This document shows positions 7,471 through 11,199 of a stretch of 11,199 bases of DNA, in pieces; positions within the stretch are counted from its first letter, which is position 1, and the number at the start of each line of letters is the position of its first letter. The stretch covers positions 1 through 11,199 of the forward strand of contig JBFXES010000087.1 of assembly GCA_050179875.1 (NCBI GenBank). Reading direction: 5' to 3'. This stretch comes from JALOAT01 sp050179875 (GTDB lineage Bacteria > Pseudomonadota > Gammaproteobacteria > Thiohalomonadales > Thiohalomonadaceae). The notes below the pieces were generated by a model. The model made no database searches, was not told the origin of the DNA, and worked only from the letters and a program-made list of their open reading frames with translations. Position numbers and translations under genes: made by a program.

Positions 7471-7479
7471 GGAGGGCTA

Positions 7480-7488
7480 TGGTAGACT
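7480..7488 (+). promoter_or_regulatory. Possible extended -10 promoter for the kinase-regulator pair
   Basis: TGG followed by TAGACT (4 of 6 bases matching TATAAT) makes an extended -10 candidate about 64 bases before the kinase start. No good -35 hexamer is seen at the usual distance; that region is occupied by the GC hairpin. The rest of the 7427-7551 gap shows nothing else clear. Confidence 0.3.
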
Positions 7489-7551
7489 ACATGGCCCCGG
7501 CCTTTTTACGAGGCGGGATCACCTGATCTGCCAAGGGTTTGCCGCTTACCG

Positions 7552-9189
7552 ATGCGTTTCCACAACGTCGCCACGGGCACCAAGGCGCCCCGCACTCCCT
7601 GGCTCCGGCGCGCCTGTCCCCGGGTCCAGCGCCGCTGCGTCTCCTGGGCCTCCGTGCTGGCCGGCTCCCTCCTGGCCCTGCTGGTCATCGGCCTCGTGGC
7701 CCTGCGCAATCCCGAACACCCCATGCAGCTGGCGTGGTTCCTGGCCCTCGCCACCGGCACCGGCTTCACCGCCCTGTTCTACATGGTCCGCACCGTCCGG
7801 CGCGAACTGTTCCTGCCCCTCGCCGACGTGCGCGAGTGGGCCCTGCGGATCCGTGGCGGCAATCTGTCGGCGCGCCTGCATGAGCCCGCCGAGGGCAACT
7901 TCAAGGAACTGGCCAAGGACATCAACAGCGTGGCGGATGCCCTGCAGGCCCTGTCCCTGGACATGGAGACCGCGGTCTGCAAGCAGACCGAACGCATCGA
8001 GCAGAAGAAGCGCTCGTTGCAGGTGCTCTACGATGTGGCCGCGAGCCTCAACGTCTCACGCGACCTGAACGACCTGCTGGTGCGCTTCCTCCACACCATG
8101 CGCGACATCGTCGACGCCAAGGCCGGCACGGTGCGCATGCTCAACGAGCACAACCAGATGGAGCTGGTGGCGAGCATCGGCCTGGACGACGACGTCATCG
8201 AGAAGGAGCGCCTGGTGGCGGTGCAGCGCTGCCTGTGCGGCAACGCCGTGTCCGAAGGCGAGGTGATGTTCCAGAGCGATCTGCGCAACTGCGGGCACTA
8301 CGTGGGCAAGCCCATGCTGCCGGGCGCCGAGGATCTGGAGATGATCGCCGTGCCCCTGCAATACCGCGGCGAGACCCTGGGCGTCTACAACCTGTTCGTG
8401 GAGAAATCCAGCTTCGAGCTGCGCGAGGACCTCAAGGCCCTGTTCACCTCGGTGGGCCGCCACCTGGGCATGGCCATCGAGAAGACGCGCCTCGACAGCG
8501 AGGCCAAGCGCCTGTTCATCATGCAGGAGCGCACCGCCCTCGCCAACGAATTGCACGACTCCCTGGCCCAGACCCTGGCCAGTCTGCGCTTCCAGGTGAC
8601 CATGCTGCAGGATAGCCTGGACGTCATCACCAAGGACGGCATGCGCGACGAAATCCAGCAGATCAAGTCCGGTTTGGATGACGCCTATGTGGAACTGCGC
8701 GAGTTGCTGGCCCATTTCCGCGCGCCCATCAACACCCGCGGCCTGCTGCCCGCCCTCGAAGACCTGGTGAACAGCTTCCGCAAGCAGACGGGCATGTACG
8801 TGCTGCTGCAGACCGAATGGGATTCCGCGCGCCTGCCCGTGGACCTGGAGATCCAGGTGCTGCGCATCGTGCAGGAGGCCCTCGCCAACGTGCGCAAGCA
8901 CAGCCAGGCGCAGACCGTGCGCGTCATGCTCAAGTCCGATCAGGACGGCAACTACCGCGTGCTGGTGGAGGACGACGGCGTCGGCCTGCGCAAACCGGCC
9001 TTCTCCGGCCATCCCGGCGAGCACATCGGCCAGTCCATCATGCAGGAGCGCGCCCGCCGCCTGGGCGGCGACCTGTGCATCGAAAGCGAGCCCGGCGAAG
9101 GCACCTGCCTGCGGCTGGTGTTCCGTTACCCCAACGACGGAAAAACGCGGGAAACACAGAAGATCATTCCTTTGGTGCGCAAAGACTGA
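7552..9189 (+). CDS. NarX-like membrane sensor histidine kinase (HAMP-GAF-HisKA_3-HATPase)
   Basis: A 545-residue sensor kinase of the NarX/NarQ/LuxR-regulator-partner class. A basic N-terminus leads to two membrane helices, about 30-51 and 60-80, separated by only about 8 residues, so there is no periplasmic sensor domain of the NarX kind. A HAMP domain (about 84-133), a coiled coil (about 135-165) and a cytoplasmic GAF domain (about 165-310) follow. The GAF domain carries Cys227 and Cys229 in RCLCGNA and Cys247 in RNCGHY. The dimerization domain has phospho-acceptor His335 in NELHDSLAQT; the ATPase has its N-box at Asn446 (EALANVRKH) and DDGVGL at 474-479. Signal input is probably intracellular, possibly redox or metal based through the cysteines (inference). 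No strong ribosome-binding site precedes the ATG at 7552; no alternative in-frame start was found just upstream. The regulator gene follows after 3 bases. Confidence 0.9.
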   Translation: MRFHNVATGTKAPRTPWLRRACPRVQRRCVSWASVLAGSLLALLVIGLVALRNPEHPMQLAWFLALATGTGFTALFYMVRTVRRELFLPLADVREWALRIRGGNLSARLHEPAEGNFKELAKDINSVADALQALSLDMETAVCKQTERIEQKKRSLQVLYDVAASLNVSRDLNDLLVRFLHTMRDIVDAKAGTVRMLNEHNQMELVASIGLDDDVIEKERLVAVQRCLCGNAVSEGEVMFQSDLRNCGHYVGKPMLPGAEDLEMIAVPLQYRGETLGVYNLFVEKSSFELREDLKALFTSVGRHLGMAIEKTRLDSEAKRLFIMQERTALANELHDSLAQTLASLRFQVTMLQDSLDVITKDGMRDEIQQIKSGLDDAYVELRELLAHFRAPINTRGLLPALEDLVNSFRKQTGMYVLLQTEWDSARLPVDLEIQVLRIVQEALANVRKHSQAQTVRVMLKSDQDGNYRVLVEDDGVGLRKPAFSGHPGEHIGQSIMQERARRLGGDLCIESEPGEGTCLRLVFRYPNDGKTRETQKIIPLVRKD

Positions 9190-9192
9190 ACC

Positions 9193-9846
9193 ATGCGTGT
9201 CCTTCTCATCGACGATCACGCCCTCTTCCGCAGCGGCCTTGAAACCTTGCTGGAACGCCACGGCATCGACGTGGTGGCCGCGGTCGGCAACGGCATGGAA
9301 GGCAAGGTCCTTGCCCAGCGCCTCGAACCCGACATCATCCTGCTCGACATGCGCATGCCCGAGATGAACGGCCTGGAGGTCCTGCGCAGCATGCGCGAGG
9401 CCGGGCTCACCATGCCCATCGTCATGCTCACCACCAGCAACGAGGAAAAGGACCTGGTGGAATGCCTGCGCAGCGGCGCGCAAGGCTATCTGCTCAAGGA
9501 CATGGAACCCGCCGATCTGGTGAGCGCCCTGCGCGAGATCAGCGAGGGCAAGACGGTGGTGGCACCGGAGCTCACCGGTGCCCTCGCCCGCGCCATCCAG
9601 GGCGACGGCAATGACGACCGCCGCCCCCCCGCCAATCCCTTCGCCGACCTCACCCCGCGCGAACTGGAGATCCTCTGCCTGCTGGCCGAAGGCCAGAGCA
9701 ACAAGGTCATCGCCCGCAACCTGGGCATCTCCGACGGCACCGTGAAACTCCACGTGAAGGCCGTGCTGCGCAAGCTGGACGTGCACTCCCGCGTGGAAGC
9801 GGCCGTGATGGCCGTGGAAAAGAACCTCTGCGCCAAGGGGTCATAG
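9193..9846 (+). CDS. NarL/FixJ-family response regulator
   Basis: A 217-residue DNA-binding response regulator that is almost certainly the partner of the kinase ending 3 bases earlier. The receiver domain (1-115) has the acidic pair Asp7-Asp8, phospho-acceptor Asp52 (LLDMRMPEMNG), Thr80 and Lys102 (GYLLKDME). A linker of about 35 residues follows. The LuxR-type helix-turn-helix spans about 153-205: LTPRELEILCLLAEG, then the recognition helix SDGTVKLHVKAVLRKL from 180. The layout and length match NarL closely. Targets cannot be read from the protein. The upstream dsr genes, the downstream nitroreductase gene and a nitrate or other anaerobic regulon elsewhere are all possible. A clean NarL heptamer pair was not found in the gaps of this window. 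Confidence 0.93.
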   Translation: MRVLLIDDHALFRSGLETLLERHGIDVVAAVGNGMEGKVLAQRLEPDIILLDMRMPEMNGLEVLRSMREAGLTMPIVMLTTSNEEKDLVECLRSGAQGYLLKDMEPADLVSALREISEGKTVVAPELTGALARAIQGDGNDDRRPPANPFADLTPRELEILCLLAEGQSNKVIARNLGISDGTVKLHVKAVLRKLDVHSRVEAAVMAVEKNLCAKGS

Positions 9847-9875
9847 CCTCACCGCAGCGCCTGTTCCAGAACGGC

Positions 9876-9909
9876 GAATTTCATACCGGACCCGGTGGAT
9901 TTCACACCG
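9876..9909 (+). repeat. Two direct repeats spaced 21 bases, upstream of nfsB
   Basis: GAATTTCATACCG (9876-9888) and GGATTTCACACCG (9897-9909) match at 11 of 13 positions, with a start-to-start distance of 21 bases, which is two DNA helical turns. They lie in the 129-base gap between the response regulator and nfsB and could be paired operator half-sites. Nothing in the sequence names the binding protein. Confidence 0.4.
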
Positions 9910-9925
9910 CCCGATTGATCGCATC

Positions 9926-9937
9926 GCGGAATTCCGC
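9926..9937. promoter_or_regulatory. Perfect 12-base palindrome before nfsB
   Basis: GCGGAATTCCGC is a perfect palindrome with no spacer, 38 bases before the nfsB start. Its placement suits an operator near a promoter, but a match of this size may also be chance in GC-rich DNA. Confidence 0.25.
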
Positions 9938-9975
9938 CAGCCTTTTCCACAAACCCAACCCAAGCCGGCCACGCC

Positions 9976-10629
9976 ATGGACATCGCCCGGATCGCCCTGA
10001 CCCGTTACACCACCAAGGCCTTCGACCCTGAGAAGAAGGTCCCCGAGGAACTCATCAGGCAGCTGCGCACCGTGCTGCGCAACGCCCCCTCCTCGGTCAA
10101 TTCCCAGCCCTGGCATTTCTTCATGGCCTCGTCGGCGGAGGCACGGGCCCGTGTCGCCAAGGCCATGCACGGGCCTTACGCCTACAACGAGCCCAAGGTG
10201 CGCAATGCCTCGCACGTATTCGTTCTGTGCGCCAAGAAGGGCCTGGACGAAGCACATCTGCAGGCCGTTCTCGAAAAGGAAAACCGCGACGGCCGCTTCG
10301 CCACCCCCGAGTTCATGGCCAATCAGGACCGCAGCCGCCGCTTCTACGTGAACCTGCACAAGGACCAGTGCAACGACGAATGCGGCTGGATCGAGCGGCA
10401 GGTGTATCTGGCCCTCGGGGCCCTGCTCCTTGCCGCAGGCGCGTTGAACGTGGACGCCTGCACCATGGAGGGTTTCGACGCCGCGGTGCTCGACAGCGAG
10501 CTCGGCCTGTCCGCAGCGGGATTGAAACCCCTGGTGGTAGTCGCGCTCGGCTATCGGAGCGACGACGACTTCAACGCCCGCCTTCCCAAGTCGCGCCTCC
10601 CCGAGGAGGAAATCTTCACGGATCTCTGA
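9976..10629 (+). CDS. nfsB: NfsB, oxygen-insensitive FMN-dependent NAD(P)H nitroreductase
   Basis: A 217-residue cytoplasmic flavoenzyme that aligns with E. coli NfsB from the first residue at nearly the same numbering, which fixes the ATG at 9976. FMN contacts are kept: Arg10 and Lys14 in TRYTTKAF, the SSVNSQPWHF segment at 39-48, and Asn71 and Lys74 in YNEPK. The family reduces nitroaromatics and quinones by two-electron steps; NfsB is also known as dihydropteridine reductase. The region around 110-130 (DGRFATPEF, then RRFYVNLHK) corresponds to the mobile active-site helices. The C-terminal part has MEGFDAAVLD and DFNARLPKSRLPEE, both characteristic of NfsB. The gene lies 129 bases after the regulator and 114 before putA, so it may be its own transcription unit. 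The physiological substrate is unknown. Confidence 0.95.
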   Translation: MDIARIALTRYTTKAFDPEKKVPEELIRQLRTVLRNAPSSVNSQPWHFFMASSAEARARVAKAMHGPYAYNEPKVRNASHVFVLCAKKGLDEAHLQAVLEKENRDGRFATPEFMANQDRSRRFYVNLHKDQCNDECGWIERQVYLALGALLLAAGALNVDACTMEGFDAAVLDSELGLSAAGLKPLVVVALGYRSDDDFNARLPKSRLPEEEIFTDL

Positions 10630-10743
10630 CCCCAGCCCCCCGAGGGGCAACCCGACGGCAATGACACCGCAGCGGAGGTGCGTCAGGCAGGCGTCGCCTT
10701 CTCTGCGGTCTACATTCTTCCCAGGCTCCCGCCCGACGCCGTC
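10630..10743 (+). other. nfsB-putA gap with inverted repeat and orphan Shine-Dalgarno-like site
   Basis: ACCGCAG at 10666-10672 and CTGCGGT at 10703-10709 form a 7-bp inverted repeat enclosing a strong GGAGGTG (10674-10680) and a small odd palindrome AGGCGTCGCCT (10689-10699). No start codon lies at a suitable distance after GGAGGTG in the putA frame. The structure could be a weak terminator for nfsB or a leader structure for putA. No convincing promoter is seen. Confidence 0.3.
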
Positions 10744-11199
10744 ATGTCCTCTGCAGGCAACGACACCCGCCACCCTCGCCCACTGCCGTCGGCCCTCGCC
10801 GAGGCGCACCTCGCCGATGAAGCCCTTTGCATGGAGCGGCTGCTCGACGAGGCCACGTTCTCCCCGGAGCAAAGCCTGCAGGTCAGCGCCCGTGCGGCCG
10901 CGCTGGTCCGCGCCGCGCGCGAGCATGGCCCTGGAGGTCTGCCTTTCGACGCCTTCCTCGCCGAATACGGCCTCGACAATCGGGAAGGCATCCTGCTCAT
11001 GTGCCTGGCTGAAGGCCTGCTGCGCATCCCCGATGCGGCCACCGCCGACGCGCTGATTCGCGACAAGCTGAGCCCCGCCCACTGGGATGTGCACCTTGGT
11101 CACAGCCGATCGCTGCTGGTCAACGCCTCCACCTGGGGCCTGCTGCTCACGGGGCGCCTGGTGGCACTGGACGAGGAGGCCGAACGTGGCGCCGGCCAC
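10744..11199 (+). CDS. putA: PutA, proline dehydrogenase/glutamate semialdehyde dehydrogenase (N-terminal part)
   Basis: The first 152 residues of PutA run off the right edge. The bifunctional enzyme oxidizes proline to glutamate at the inner membrane: an FAD proline dehydrogenase domain, then an NAD+-linked aldehyde dehydrogenase domain. The visible part is the helical arm and start of the proline dehydrogenase region, recognised by EYGLDNREGILLMCLAEGLL from 74, IPDAATADALIRDKL from 95 and VNASTWGLLLTGRLV from 126, all characteristic of PutA. The VNASTWG motif lies about 60 residues earlier than in E. coli PutA, because the ribbon-helix-helix DNA-binding domain found there is absent. This PutA should therefore not repress its own gene. 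The ATG at 10744 has no clear ribosome-binding site; the frame stays open upstream past a GTG at 10678, so the start is moderately certain. Confidence 0.9.
   Translation, partial: MSSAGNDTRHPRPLPSALAEAHLADEALCMERLLDEATFSPEQSLQVSARAAALVRAAREHGPGGLPFDAFLAEYGLDNREGILLMCLAEGLLRIPDAATADALIRDKLSPAHWDVHLGHSRSLLVNASTWGLLLTGRLVALDEEAERGAGH

Noticed and set aside
8056..9786. Long open frame on the - strand opposite the kinase and regulator
   Set aside because: It is antisense to two clear domain-complete genes, is rich in His, Gln, Ala and Val as expected of GC-rich shadow frames, and shows no recognisable motif.
9841..11199. Long open frame on the - strand opposite nfsB and putA
   Set aside because: nfsB and putA match known families on the + strand throughout; the antisense product has low-complexity shadow composition and no recognisable domain.

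Overview
The window is GC-rich, densely coded DNA with every gene on the + strand. It holds the distal half of a sulfur-oxidation dsr operon, followed by a two-component system, a nitroreductase gene and the start of a proline-catabolism gene. The gene set dsrL-J-O-P-(trpD2-like)-N-R and the close match of the nitroreductase to enterobacterial NfsB suggest a chemolithotrophic sulfur-oxidizing gammaproteobacterium, perhaps of the Ectothiorhodospiraceae/Thioalkalivibrio type. The genus is inference; no marker gene is present.

Layout. 1-1944: dsrL, entering from beyond the left edge. 1955-4441: dsrJ, dsrO and dsrP, tightly spaced, encoding the periplasmic and membrane parts of the DsrMKJOP electron-transfer complex. 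4442-4647: a non-coding gap with two strong inverted repeats, one a terminator-like hairpin with a GCAA tetraloop and one a 78-base palindromic element built from repeated ACACGGGG units. 4648-7426: a TrpD2/YbiB-like gene overlapping dsrN (siroheme amidase) by 4 bases, then dsrR (IscA-like). 7427-7551: a GC hairpin and a weak promoter candidate. 7552-9846: a NarX/NarL-like histidine kinase and response regulator 3 bases apart. 9976-10629: nfsB. 10744 to the right edge: the N-terminal part of putA.

How the genes work together. In the reverse Dsr pathway, stored or persulfidic sulfur is oxidized by cytoplasmic siroheme sulfite reductase DsrAB. DsrL, an iron-sulfur flavoprotein, takes electrons from DsrAB to NAD(P)+. 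DsrJ, DsrO and DsrP, with DsrM and DsrK presumably encoded just upstream, form a transmembrane complex linking DsrC-bound sulfur to the quinone or periplasmic pool. DsrN amidates siroheme for DsrAB, and DsrR is an accessory protein needed for normal pathway output. The sensor-regulator pair begins about 125 bases after dsrR. It could sense redox state and control nearby genes, but that link is only suggested by position.

The most unusual points are the TrpD2-like gene coupled to dsrN, the palindromic element in front of it, the glycine/cysteine-rich tail on DsrR, and a NarX-like kinase with almost no periplasmic domain but a cysteine-bearing GAF domain. No gene-free stretch exceeds about 210 bases. 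No tRNA, rRNA, CRISPR array or insertion sequence was seen.
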